This document shows, one piece after another, positions 1 to 9,533 of a stretch of DNA of 64,000 nucleotides; the stretch's first letter is position 1, and every line of letters starts with the position of its first letter. The notes below the pieces were generated by a model, which saw only the letters and a program-made list of their open reading frames with translations, made no database searches and had not been told where the DNA came from. The position numbers and the translations under genes are program-made. The stretch is from contig OY754332.1 in NCBI GenBank assembly GCA_963573305.1, positions 145,011,977 to 145,075,976 of the forward strand, read 5' to 3'. This DNA is from Pyrrhosoma nymphula. Lineage: Eukaryota; Arthropoda; Insecta; Odonata; Coenagrionidae.

Positions 1-969
1 GGAGAATTGAACAGAATAGAATTGTATTAATATTCGGGGGCTTAAATGCCCTTAGGACATGGAATGCATAAATGAAATATAAAAGTCGTTAGCAACACAG
101 GTTCTCCGTAGCAAGGCATGCATTAAATGGACATTATACCTAGTGACAAACATGTGGCACAAACAACTGAGATCCAGTCACATCAAATTAACTCTGCGAT
201 AGAAAATACACTTAATAGATATTGCTATAGACATACAGTACAGTATGATAGAATCAAATCTAATCATATAAAGACAGAACACACCTGAGTTTTTACACCT
301 AAATGTGAAATAAACAAACATTTGTTTTTCAAGAATGTGAAATATACAAACATTTTTTCTCAATAATTTTCTTGCTCTCTCAGGTATTCAGGTATTCACT
401 CAGGAGAGAGATATTATGTGAAAACAAAGACCGATAGGTTTTAAGAAACGTGAAACCAGACTTGTATTTAAAAAAAAATCTCCCAACAGATGTTTTTTAA
501 AAGCAGTAATTAGGCCTATTTTCTATTCATAGTGAGAAATAAATATATAAAAACGCTAATAATAATAGGAAACTATGCTCTTCAGAGAAATCGTTAGGCT
601 AATTATAAAAACATTGTCATTTTGGAAGTGTATTAAATCCCTACTACAAAGCATAAAATTTCATTCCCCCAAGAAATTGTACCCCATTCAAACCATTCAA
701 CAATATATAATAATGACTAAATATCGCCAATACCGGTCCATCATTGCAGTTTTATTATTCTGCCCTCCTAAAAAGTGTTACAATATGTCATTGAAAATCA
801 CCAAAGCTAAAAATATTTCACCCAAATGAAAATATTTAACCAAAATTCCCTCAACCCTAAGTTGAAAAAATCCGAAACTGGTAAAATCCTAAATTGGAAA
901 ATCTCGAAAATCCACGAAATGCAAAATATATGAAAATCTGACACTTTTTGTATGATCATTTGAAATAAA
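1..969. other. AT-rich non-coding stretch, no gene seen
   Basis: This stretch lies beyond the 3' end of the Helitron. It contains only short, compositionally biased open frames and A-runs such as the one near 470. I see no splice-like structure, family motif or terminal repeat that would justify a gene call. Confidence 0.5.
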
Positions 970-982
970 CGAGCGTGATGCG

Positions 983-1008
983 CCCGCTCCCAGCGGGCTT
1001 CCCCCGCT
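983..1008 (-). repeat. GC hairpin, probable Helitron 3' terminal structure
   Basis: The plus strand shows CCCGCT, AGCGGG and CCCGCT as three blocks (983-988, 992-997, 1003-1008). The middle block can pair with either neighbour. A GC-rich hairpin just before the 3' terminus is a Helitron hallmark, and this one lies downstream of the helicase stop at 1122 on the minus strand. I could not find a convincing CTRR immediately after it. Confidence 0.5.
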
Positions 1009-1121
1009 CTTTTCAATGCAGGTCCACAGAGGGATAGGCGCGTTTCTAATTTTAAAATGTAGAAAAAAAAGGCAGGGTCTTATGTACAAATTTAATTGGA
1101 ATGTTCATGTACAAATTGAGG

Positions 1122-3359
1122 TCAGAGGACCTCTTTAAACACAACATTGGAAGTAATTACACTATCCTCTGTTATTACTTGTTTAGCGTTTTCCTTAATA
1201 TTTACAAAAATATTTTGAAAAGATCTTACCCTAGAGAATGCTACATAAAGTTGGCCATGAGAGAATACAGGGTCAGGCAGGAATAAGCCAGCTCTTTGCA
1301 AAGTCTGACCCTGAGCCTTGTTAATAGTCATCGCATAGGAAACCTGAATGGGAAATTGTCTGCGAGTCAAATGAAAAGGCATGGTGGGATCCGACGGCGT
1401 TAACTGTATTCTTGGGATGAGGACAATCTTGCCGGAATCGATTATTTTCGCGGTAATTGTAAAGTCTCCCAATTTTGTTATGATCATTCTGGTGCCGTTA
1501 AGAAGTCCAGCTTTAGCATTTAAATTTCTGATAAGCATAACGGTTGTATTTTCCTCAAGCACTAATTTGTGAGGGGGTTGGCCGGAATGAGTAATACTGT
1601 GGAGAAATTCATCTGGGTACAGACTGGGGTCGCTGTTATCACTCTGAATAGAGTCATGACTGAAATAAGTTTTACACGCTCCGTGAACAACCTTTTCGAC
1701 AACATGGTTGTTAATGGCATCACAATCCTCATTTTTCGGGCACAAAATTGCTCGATCTAAGTAATTGTTAACATTTTCCTCGTTAATTACATCAGTCTGG
1801 AAAACCTCACGGACAAAATCGGACTCAGGGACGTAGTAGCATCGCTTTGGAATTTTGATAGCATCACATGAAATGTCGATTTGGTTTTGTAGCGTTCCGT
1901 TCCCTAATTTTATGAGCCAAGCACTGAATTGTGGATCTTCATGAGCTCTCATATTTTTAGTTAATTTTCTGGTTTGAATATGAGACCACAAAGGCGATCT
2001 CTTCACGTTACTCTCTACAATAGTGGTACGGTTTCCGTGCCTTACCACGGGCAACACCTGCCTGAAGTCTCCGCCGAATACAATTATTTTACCACCGAAA
2101 GGAAGGTTGTTATTGCAGATTTCTTTCAGGAGGCGGTCCACGACATTTAAAGCGTCTTTTGGCACCATTGAGACTTCATCCCAAATTATCAAAGATGAGT
2201 TTCTGATAATTTGTGCTTGCTTGGAGTGACTTCGCAAGCTGGAGACCGATGTGTCCAGTATAGGCACTGGCAATTAAAATAAGGAATGACTCGTGCGTCC
2301 ACCAGCCAACAAATTTGCAGCAATACCTGTCCACGCGACCGGTAACACCGTTTTACCCTCGCCCCTCAGAATGTAGCAAAGTGTTGCATACAGGAACGTT
2401 TTGCCTGTACTTCCGGGCCCATCAATGAAGTAGGACTGGTGTTGACCGGAGCGAACGGCGTTGAGGATTTCATCCGCAAGTTGTCGCTGTTCGACGTTGA
2501 GCTTTGCGTAGGCTTCTAGTCCTAGAGCAGCCTGTTCTCCGGCGTTGTACGTGTCAGTTGTGTCCTCGTAGGGTGTAGGTTTGGGCAATCCGAAATCCTC
2601 GTAAGATCTCCCATGCTGTCGGAAAATATTATCCAAGCTGTTCAACGCTCGATTAGTACTTGCCGCTTCATCGTAATTCCATACGAAGTCTTCGGATAGA
2701 GGTTCCCGGAAGGTTTCCCATAGTTGAGGAATATTGCTGGCAGAGCAAAAAAGGCAAATGACAGCAAAAAGTTGTCGAAGCTGTGAGGGCATTTTGGATG
2801 CAACGGCTTCCTCTAAGCACCGAATCCATTCTTGATCGTTGTCTAGTAGGTGCAATCTTTCGGCAGCCTCCTGGAAGGACGCACAGAGTGTTCCGTCGAC
2901 TGTTCTGAGATCTTCATAACTGCGTGGTCCCTTGACGTGCAGTAGAAGGAGTCGCAAGAAATGTCTCTCACGGTCTTGAGGGTTGACAGTGTACATTCGT
3001 CCAATGGTATTGGCGAACCGTTTACGGTGCTTCCACACGCCCTTGTTCCAAGTGTAGTACTCGGGAATTTGCACGTAGAAGTACTGCCTGGCAGCCTCCT
3101 CACGTTGGCAGAGAAGGAAAAAAGCAGTAAGCTTGGTCTCCCTCGCTACGGCGTTCTGCAGGTCTTCATCGGCAAGGAAGAAAATAGTGTGTTCGTCAGG
3201 AAGGTGCACAGGCAGGCGCTGCACAGAATGAGAGCGATCGAAAAGTTTCCTTTCGTGAAGCCTCCACATCGCCTCTGGGGGACTGACATACCGACAATTT
3301 AGGAAAAGATTAACCTCATCTATGGTTTCAACTTGTTGACCTTCAGCATCGCTTCTCAA
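1122..3359 (-). pseudogene. Helitron helicase domain (Pif1-like), interrupted by a stop
   Basis: This is the C-terminal superfamily 1 helicase half of a Helitron transposase, which unwinds DNA during rolling-circle transposition. Motifs in order on the minus strand: Walker A GPGSTGKT (the family usually has GPGGTGKT), then IIWDEVSM (Walker B), FGGDFRQVLPVV, MTINKAQGQTL near the end and QLYVAFSRVRS before the C-terminus. The frame is continuous from 3359 to 1122 except for one TAA at 2274-2276, in the segment between RTSHSLF and LPVPILD, where relatives have a lysine. It continues upstream into the Rep region in the same frame, across another TAA at 3360-3362. Two single-codon nonsense changes suggest moderate age. 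It is a clear pseudogene of a mobile element, not the host PIF1 gene, because it is fused to Rep. Confidence 0.9.
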
Positions 3360-4062
3360 TTACACAGAAGTGCAATCATGACCCTTGTATATGTATTTGT
3401 AAAGATATTTCACTGATCTGACCGAAGAACACACCTCGACGTTAATGTGAGCGTCGTACTTTAGTGAGAGGTATGGATTGTAGGGGACAATCCAACGGTT
3501 GTCGACAGTATGAGGTCCCACAGTAATCCGAACACCGTTATCTCTTCTAAGATACATGGGGTAGCCGTTAACGTTTATATTAGTTTCATTCACAAATTCC
3601 TTGAGAAATCCTTTACTACATTGGCCGTCTTTCATGCAAATACTATTTCTGTTGTAATCTCCGCAAGGTCCGTGAACCAAGCATTGATTTACAGTGTTGT
3701 ATAAGCGTGGATTTTGTTGTGAATTGGGAATTTCCGCACACACAATTAAATCGACAGATTCTTCGTTACGAAATTTATCGGAATCTCTTAGAATGAAAAG
3801 AATGTGGGCGTGTGGCAAACCTCGCTTTTGGAACTCAATTACATAAACATTTGCAATGACTAATCCAAAAATATGTCCCTTGAAAAAATCATCCAGTAGA
3901 CCCCTAAATTTTAAGTTGAAAACTCGCGTAACCAAATCTGGTCTGTTCTAAGCGGTCTCGTACGGCTTAAGCTCAGAAGTGATTTCCGGCCATTTTGGGT
4001 TAGATGTAAATGTCAAAAATATATCTGGTTTGCCGAACCGAGTGACTATACTCATAGCATCT
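3360..4062 (-). pseudogene. Helitron Rep (HUH endonuclease) domain
   Basis: This is the rolling-circle nickase part of the Helitron protein. The HUH metal site is visible as GLPHAHILF, and the tyrosine motif as KYLYKYIYKG, about 115 residues later. Two tyrosines four residues apart (YLYKY) fit the Y2 type of Helitron Rep. Upstream, the conserved stretches FGKPDIF and NPKWPEI are readable. The frame holds from about 4062 to 3363 apart from a TAG at 3948-3950, and it ends at a TAA directly before the helicase part. A one-base loss near 4062, next to a motif that should read LQNYQDAM, separates it from the N-terminal part. Confidence 0.88.
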
Positions 4063-5174
4063 TGATAATTTGAAGCATGTTTCTCGGACTTCCTATGAAT
4101 GAAGAAGGTAATACAACAGGAATTCCTGCTTGAGCTCCGCGTTGATTTGCATCAGTGTTCATGAAATCAATTAAACCTTTGTAGGTCTCAGCTCTTAGTT
4201 CTTTTTGATGAGATCTGATGAAGGCAACGCGTGAACCTTCAACTTTAACGTAACTGTCCACAACGTACTGTTGGAATAGTTTGCCAGAAGAATGAAGTAG
4301 ACTAAAATTACCTCTGAGCGCAAGCCGGTAACAGTAATATTGTAATTGAGTTGTAGCATTTCTTACTGCCGTCCTGTGAACATTAACATGTGGCATACCT
4401 GGCTTCCAACCGCTGTCTCCACATGGTAATAATAATGGATAACACATTGGATCACTGTGAGGATTCAGATAAGATATTTTTGTGAAGCCTGGAGTAGCCT
4501 TGGAGTAGACGACAAAGTCAAACTTCCCTGGGGGTGCGCCATCAACACTGGTGAATATAGCAGCAATTTTACTTGCAGTGGGGACATTGTATCGTCTGGG
4601 ATGAAAAGCATTATCAACAGAAAAATTTAGTTTGAGATCAGATGCATCTGTAATGGAATCCTTAAGGAAGTGAAACATTTGAGCATAAGGATTGTTCCGT
4701 TCCAACATGGATTGTAAAAGTGTCATTATTTCTGCATCACACTCCCTGTTGGCCTCATGATTCAGAAGGTGTTGCAATGAATCCTCTGTGTCAATGATGA
4801 AAAGGCCTGCGTAACCTGGTGCATGACCTTCCATAGGCTGTAGACTGCTAACTTGATGATAAATCTGTCCGTTAATTTTAAAGCAAAATGCCCCCCTCCC
4901 TGGTATGTTGACTGTATTCACTTGAACAGAAGCAAATGCAAATGCATTATTGTAATTGCGAACATGTTTAAGGTAATTCTGAGTTTTGGCATCATTCGCT
5001 GTAATAAAGTTCCTTAGTGCATCACAAACTGCCACTTCAGGTAACTTTATTTTACCTTTGTGGCAACAAATGGAAGATGAGCCCTCAAGTAATTCCCCTC
5101 TAAATAATTTGGCATGACAATACCTGCATAACTAAGTCATGGAGCCAACAGTGTGTGTTTGAACGTCATTGTCA
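4052..5174 (-). pseudogene. Helitron_like_N region of the Helitron protein
   Basis: The segment matches the Helitron_like_N family that precedes Rep. It has a CRYCHAKLF cysteine pair, then ICCHKGKIKLP, then the long alpha/beta region with NNAFAFASV, GRGAFCFKINGQIYH and HYLPSMEG-like text, ending with a region rich in basic residues. Reading upstream of the ATG at 5035 in the same frame, the coding continues through a TAG at 5132-5134 to 5174, where it meets the 3' end of the CR1 LINE. The cysteine pairs suggest a small zinc-binding unit. Its role in Helitrons is not well defined. Confidence 0.82.
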
Positions 5175-5541
5175 GATCGTACATCTACATCTACATATTA
5201 CCCTGCGAGCCACCTCTAGGGTGTTTGGCAGGGGGTGACAAGTCACCAAAATTCAGCATGCAAGCGGACCGCCACATGCACACCGCACGGTCATGAATAT
5301 TAAGGATACAAACCAATTCCATCATTAACTAAAAACCATCATGCAGCATGCAAGAGAATCCCCACATGCACGCCACACATGTACGATGACACATAATATT
5401 CTACATGCTACTTAAGAGGGCAATATGCCTATGAAGCTAGAACATGCAAAACATGCTGTTAGAAACACCATAAGACTCCGTAAACATGCTTTAAGAAATA
5501 CATAAGTTAGTAAGCTACACTACCAGTCAACTAATCTATTT
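5175..5541 (-). repeat. CR1 LINE 3' UTR and microsatellite-like tail
   Basis: This is the 3' UTR of the LINE. Its end on the plus strand begins GATCGTACATCTACATCTACAT, which on the element strand is an ATGTAG/TGTAGA repeat typical of CR1/L2-like 3' ends, where target-primed reverse transcription starts. The part near the tail contains TGCGAGCCACCTCTAGGGTG and TGGCAGGGGG, which resembles the 3' region of related insect LINEs as I remember them. No coding is present. Confidence 0.7.
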
Positions 5542-7505
5542 CTAAGTCCTTACACAGTCGTTATAGTCTCTTATCGCTCGCGGAAAAAACGACATTTTAA
5601 ATCTATCTGTTCTACAGTCTATCTCTCTTATTTTATTTTTATGATCTAATCTACCATAGTACGTTGGCGGTCGTAAAATATGATCAACTTCGTCGGAAAA
5701 TAAACTACTCTTGAATTTAATTAATAGATTTAGTCTTGTTTTCAATCTACGGTCTGACAGTGATTCCCATCCGAGTTGTTCTAAGAGGTCAGTAACACTA
5801 ACAAGATTATCGTAACGGCTTTTCACGTACCTGGCTGCTCTTCTCCGTACACGTTCTAACTCTGTTTTTAAGCCTGTTTCATGAGGATCCCAAACACTGG
5901 AAGCATATTCTAAATGGGGTCTAACGAGGGAGAAGTAGCTTATTTCTCTCACTTTGTCGTCGCACTTGCCTAGAATTCTTTTAACAAATCCCAATTTACG
6001 ATTAGTTTGACCTGTTATTTCCCGAATATGTTTATTCGACGACAGATCATTATTGAGCCTAACTCCGAGATATTTTACGGATTCTACCGTCTCTAATTGG
6101 ATATCCTGAATGAAATAGCTCTGTTGTGGGGAGTTATTTTTCCCCAGAATTTCATTACTACGCATTATTTCATATTTAACTCTAGCTGCCACGCATCGCA
6201 CCATGCTTGGATTGCAGTAAGGTCGTTCGTTAGTTTATCCTTATCTTCACTGCTACGGATTTCTCTGTATACTACAGCGTCGTCTGCAAATAATCGAAGT
6301 TTACTGTCTATTATTTCACCAATATCGTTGATATAGAGTAGGAAGAGGAGTGGGCCTATGACACTACCCTGAGGGACGCCAGAAGTAACTCTAACTTCGT
6401 TGGAGGCTATGCCGTCTAATACTACTCTTTGCACGAGATCGCTCAAAAGTTCTCTGATCCAGGAAATTACATCATCGTCTAGGCCGTATGATTTTAGTTT
6501 TACTAATAACTTTCCGTGGGGCACTTTATCAAATGCTTTTTTGAAATCAAGAAAAATCGCGTCCACTGGAATGTTGTCCTCTCCGGAGACTAATATATCG
6601 TGGGCAAACAGCGCTAACTGAGTTTCGCATGATCTACCTTTCCTGAATCCGTGTTGAGTTCTCATTAACAAGTTATGTGTGTCTAGGTGTTTCAATACTG
6701 AGCTGACAACAATGTGTTCAAGGATTTTGCATGAAATGGACGTTTAAGATATCGGTCTGTAATTACATGGCTGTTCCTTTTCTCCACTTATGAATATGGG
6801 CGTTACATTGGCAATTTTCCAGTCATTTGGTACTCCGTGTTGCTTTATGGATTTTGTGAATATTAGCTGCAAGTAGGGTGCGATTTCTGACGCTAGTTCT
6901 TTATACACGCAAGAAGGGATTTCGTCTGGACCAGGTGACTTATTTGGACTGAGCAATTTCAATAAAATTTCTATTCCGTGGGCACTAATATCAAGGGGAG
7001 GCATCTTTCGTATGCAGTGATTATCAACCGCCACGGATGAATTCTCAGATGACTCGGTGAACACGCTCTTAAAGTAGGAATTTAATAAATTGGCTTTATC
7101 GGAACTGTTTGTTAACACATCTCCATTATCGTTTCTTAGCGAACAAACGGTAGATCTTTTACCTTGAACTTCCCTAACATAAGACCAAAATGCTTTTGGG
7201 TCATCCCGTAACTGCTCTACAAGTGTTTTCCTTTTAAAATTCGTGAATGCTTTCCTGAACGCTTCCTTTGTAGCGGCTTTAGACAACTTATATTTATTAA
7301 TTATTAACTCTCGATCACTAGGAGATACATCATGAATGATTTTTTTCATCTTAGCATGGCACGCTCTCTGTCGCCTTAACGATTTTCTGACTTCCGCGTC
7401 ATACCATCTCGGTTCGCTACCTTCTTTTTTTATTTTATTAGGGATATATCTTTTGATTCCTGAATTTATGAGCGGAAGAAAAGCTTTCCAAGTCCCTTCT
7501 ACATT
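5542..7505 (-). pseudogene. CR1 LINE ORF2, reverse transcriptase part
   Basis: This reverse transcriptase copies the LINE RNA at the target site. Motifs on the minus strand: KSPGPDEIPSCVYK (start of RT), FLDFKKAFDKVPH (motif A), SGVPQGSVIGPLLFLLYIND (motif B) and LRLFADDAVVY (FADD, motif C). The C-terminal part has VKYLGVRLNNDL and VRPHLEYASSVWDP, typical of CR1/Jockey-like LINEs. The frame runs from 7505 to about 6170 with one TAA at 6741-6743. A frameshift near 6200 then moves the last 220 codons (6204 to 5542) to another frame. The region 7505-7350 also reads in frame, following a TGA at 7506-7508 where relatives have tryptophan. Confidence 0.88.
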
Positions 7506-8630
7506 TCATTCCATTACTGATTTTTGAAACACGGGAAAAGCATTTTTCAGATTACTCTTGAACCCATCAAAATCAGCTCTTTTAAATATGAAAACTTTTC
7601 GTTCTCGTTTAAAACTTTTTGCGATATTTAAAGAAAACTTAGCTGTTACTGCGCTATGATCACTGATTCCCTCGACGGTGCTCACATTTATTACCTGATG
7701 TGGTATATTTGTCGCTAACAAATCAAGAATATTTTCTCCTCTGTTAGGAGCGGAAGCTATTTGAAGCAATGCGTGTGATGAAAAAGCGTGCAGTAACGCC
7801 TCGCAAATGACTCTATCTCTCCCACCGGTATGAAGCTATAGGTCTTCCAATCTATAGTGGGTAAGTTGAAATCTCCGCCTAATATCAGATTTCTATCAGG
7901 ATATTTGGATACTATGCTGTTTATTTGGGTTTCAAAATCTAAAATTGATGTTATATCTGTGTTTGGTGGTCTATAGTACGAGCATACAAATATAGTTTTC
8001 GATTTAGGACATTTAATTGAACACCACACAGATTCAACACTGGTCTCCGGTAAGGTTTCCGCTTGGCTGACAATTGAATTCTTTACAGCTAGAAATACTC
8101 CGCCTCCAGCTCGGTTAACTCTATCTTTCCTATAAACGGTGAAAGATTTTGGGAAGACTTCACTGTCTGAATCATCATCTGTAAGCCAACTTTCTGTTCC
8201 TATAATGACGTTACACTTCGTACTATGAATTAAATGGTGGAATTCAGGAATCTTATTTCTTAAACTACGGCAATTGATTGCTGCCACGACTATTACTTCA
8301 TCACTCATATTATTGCAATTTGGGAGTATTTTCGATTCGCTCTTTCCGATTAATTTATTTTTAGGCCCTGTATTCCTACTTTCGGGAACTGCAGAATTTT
8401 TTATCTCACTGTATAAATGACTTGAATCTACTGACCTCTGATTTCCCGTTTTTGTCTCACCAACTGACCTACTACCTTTCCTTACATTGACATTATGACG
8501 CAGCTGACGTTTCCCATGCTTAAAGGTACTAAATGTTTTATTGGAAATTAGTGATGCTGAGCCTGACACGCTGCTTTTCCTTTCTATTAATCTATTCTGA
8601 TTTCTGGAGGAACTTTTGTTACTAAAAACT
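7506..8630 (-). pseudogene. CR1 LINE ORF2, apurinic-type endonuclease part
   Basis: This is the N-terminal endonuclease of LINE ORF2, which nicks the target DNA. Visible motifs: NCRSLRNK, then GTESWL, then YRPPNT, LGGDFNLP and, after a frameshift, GISDHSAVTA, which supplies the terminal DH pair. The first part is open from about 8630 to 7757. A one-base indel near 7805 moves the rest (7769 to 7506) to another frame, and it ends at TGA 7506-7508. The conventional start is unclear: the frame opens after a TAA near 8632, and no convincing ATG precedes the endonuclease. Confidence 0.85.
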
Positions 8631-8688
8631 TAAGAATTTACCCCTTTATTTATCGACCCATTATAAGCACTACACTCTGGCCTTCTCT

Positions 8689-9219
8689 CTACTCTACAAA
8701 AGACCTACAGTGCTCAAATATACTACTCGCTATACATCTAGCTGACTCGGCCGTGTAGTGGACTCCCGAACGGTTCAGAGGGGTCCGACACGATCGGATT
8801 GCCGGCCTAAGGTCCACGATGGAGGCTCCAATGTCCGTGCAGAAACGACGCAGCCTCTGTTGTATGCCTTCCACTCGGCTCCAAACCAGAGAACCACGAT
8901 CGATCCTCGGGACAAGACTACAAATCGCAAGCGACAAGTCAACTCCCTCGGCACCATTTATCCGTTTCACTTCGGAGTCCAATTCCCTGAAGGAACGTAG
9001 GATCTCCTCGGATCCGCGGTCCATGGCGTCGTTGACGCCAACATGTGCCACGACCTGCAATCTAGAGCACTTCGTGCCCCGTACCGCCGCACCAACCGCC
9101 TGCGTCACCTGCGGAACACATCGGAGGAGGTAAGCATGACAGTATACTCTGGGCAGACGTTCTTGAACACGTTTCCTATTAATATCATGTCTTATCCTCT
9201 CTATATAGTCCCTTTGCAT
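8689..9219 (-). pseudogene. CR1 LINE ORF1 fragment with SGNH/esterase-like domain
   Basis: 176 codons ending at 8689, about 60 bp before the ORF2 frame opens. The protein shows VVAHVGVNDAM, matching the G-x-N-D block of SGNH hydrolases, and near the C-terminus SGVHYT, where family members have a D-x-x-H-type block (here the D position is changed). Esterase-type ORF1 proteins are known in CR1 LINEs and may bind RNA or lipid. The block with the catalytic serine (GDS) is missing because the element starts here. The apparent start ATG lies 10 bp inside the 5' junction at 9229 and is probably fortuitous. Confidence 0.7.
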
Positions 9220-9235
9220 TGATGTTGGGTTGTCA

Positions 9236-9533
9236 CTGTTGTCTGGAATGGGCGGAGGTTGTTGCTGCTGTGTTGATGGCTGAGTTGCTACTGTTGATGG
9301 CTGTGGCTGAGGTACAGCCGCTGATGTTGATGGCTGTGGTTCAGCCCTTGTTGGTGTTTGGCTAGTTTGCTGGTACCTGAGGTTTCTGGTGTTACTGCGT
9401 AAGGTTGCAGGTTTCTGGTGTTACTGCGTAAGGTTGCTAACCTCCGCTGCCTTTGGGATGAGTCCTCATTTAAGGCAGCCTGCTTCCTGCGTCGCCTTTC
9501 AGAAGCCACAGTCAGTGTCCTCTTTTTGGGCAT
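9236..9533 (-). pseudogene. Helitron N-terminus, basic repeat and Pro/Gln linker
   Basis: Starting at the ATG 9533-9531, the protein begins MPKKRT and has an Arg-rich stretch (SERRRRKQAA, SQRQRRLATLR) like the N-terminus of many Helitron proteins. It continues in a Pro/Gln/Ser-rich linker (QPST repeats, a QQQQ run) up to 9236. A perfect 29-bp tandem duplication (9381-9409 and 9410-9438) shifts the frame. Skipping one copy joins the basic part to the linker in a single frame. That frame then joins the Helitron_like_N part at 5174 once the CR1 LINE is discounted, so this segment belongs to the Helitron and not to LINE ORF1. Confidence 0.72.
9381..9438. repeat. 29-bp tandem duplication
   Basis: Two perfect adjacent copies of a 29-bp unit beginning GGTTTCTGGTGTTACTGCGT. 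It lies in the Helitron N-terminal coding region and causes a frameshift. Confidence 0.95.

Larger units (their letters stand above)
5175..9229 (-). mobile_element. 5'-truncated CR1-type LINE inside the Helitron
   Basis: On the minus strand this holds the remnant of an esterase-type ORF1, an endonuclease, a reverse transcriptase and a 3' UTR ending in a short ATGTAG-type repeat next to 5175. The hexamer TTGTCA on the plus strand (5169-5174 and 9230-9235) flanks it as a target duplication. With the LINE and one hexamer removed, the Helitron frame reads straight through (PDNSDN into DVQTH). The LINE begins inside ORF1, after the point where the first esterase block should be, so it is 5'-truncated. 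Several stops and frameshifts make it dead. Confidence 0.88.
970..9533 (-). mobile_element. Decayed autonomous Helitron, split by a CR1 LINE
   Basis: Reading the minus strand, this interval carries the parts of a Helitron protein in their usual order: a basic N-terminus (9533 to 9236), the Helitron_like_N region (5174 to about 4062), the HUH/Rep region (about 4062 to 3360) and a Pif1-type helicase (3359 to 1122). A GC-rich hairpin lies about 110 bp past the stop, where Helitron 3' ends are expected. The protein is inactivated by a 29-bp tandem duplication, a LINE insertion at 5175-9229, a one-base deletion near 4062, and in-frame stops at 5132-5134, 3948-3950, 3360-3362 and 2274-2276. The exact 5' TC and 3' CTRR termini were not identified, so the outer limits are approximate. 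Confidence 0.85.

Noticed and set aside
1122..3359. Host PIF1 helicase gene
   Set aside because: Fused in frame to HUH/Rep and Helitron_like_N regions and broken by stops, so it is a Helitron.
9236..9533. LINE ORF1 N-terminus
   Set aside because: Target duplication at 9230-9235 and frame continuity place it in the Helitron; the LINE starts at 9229.
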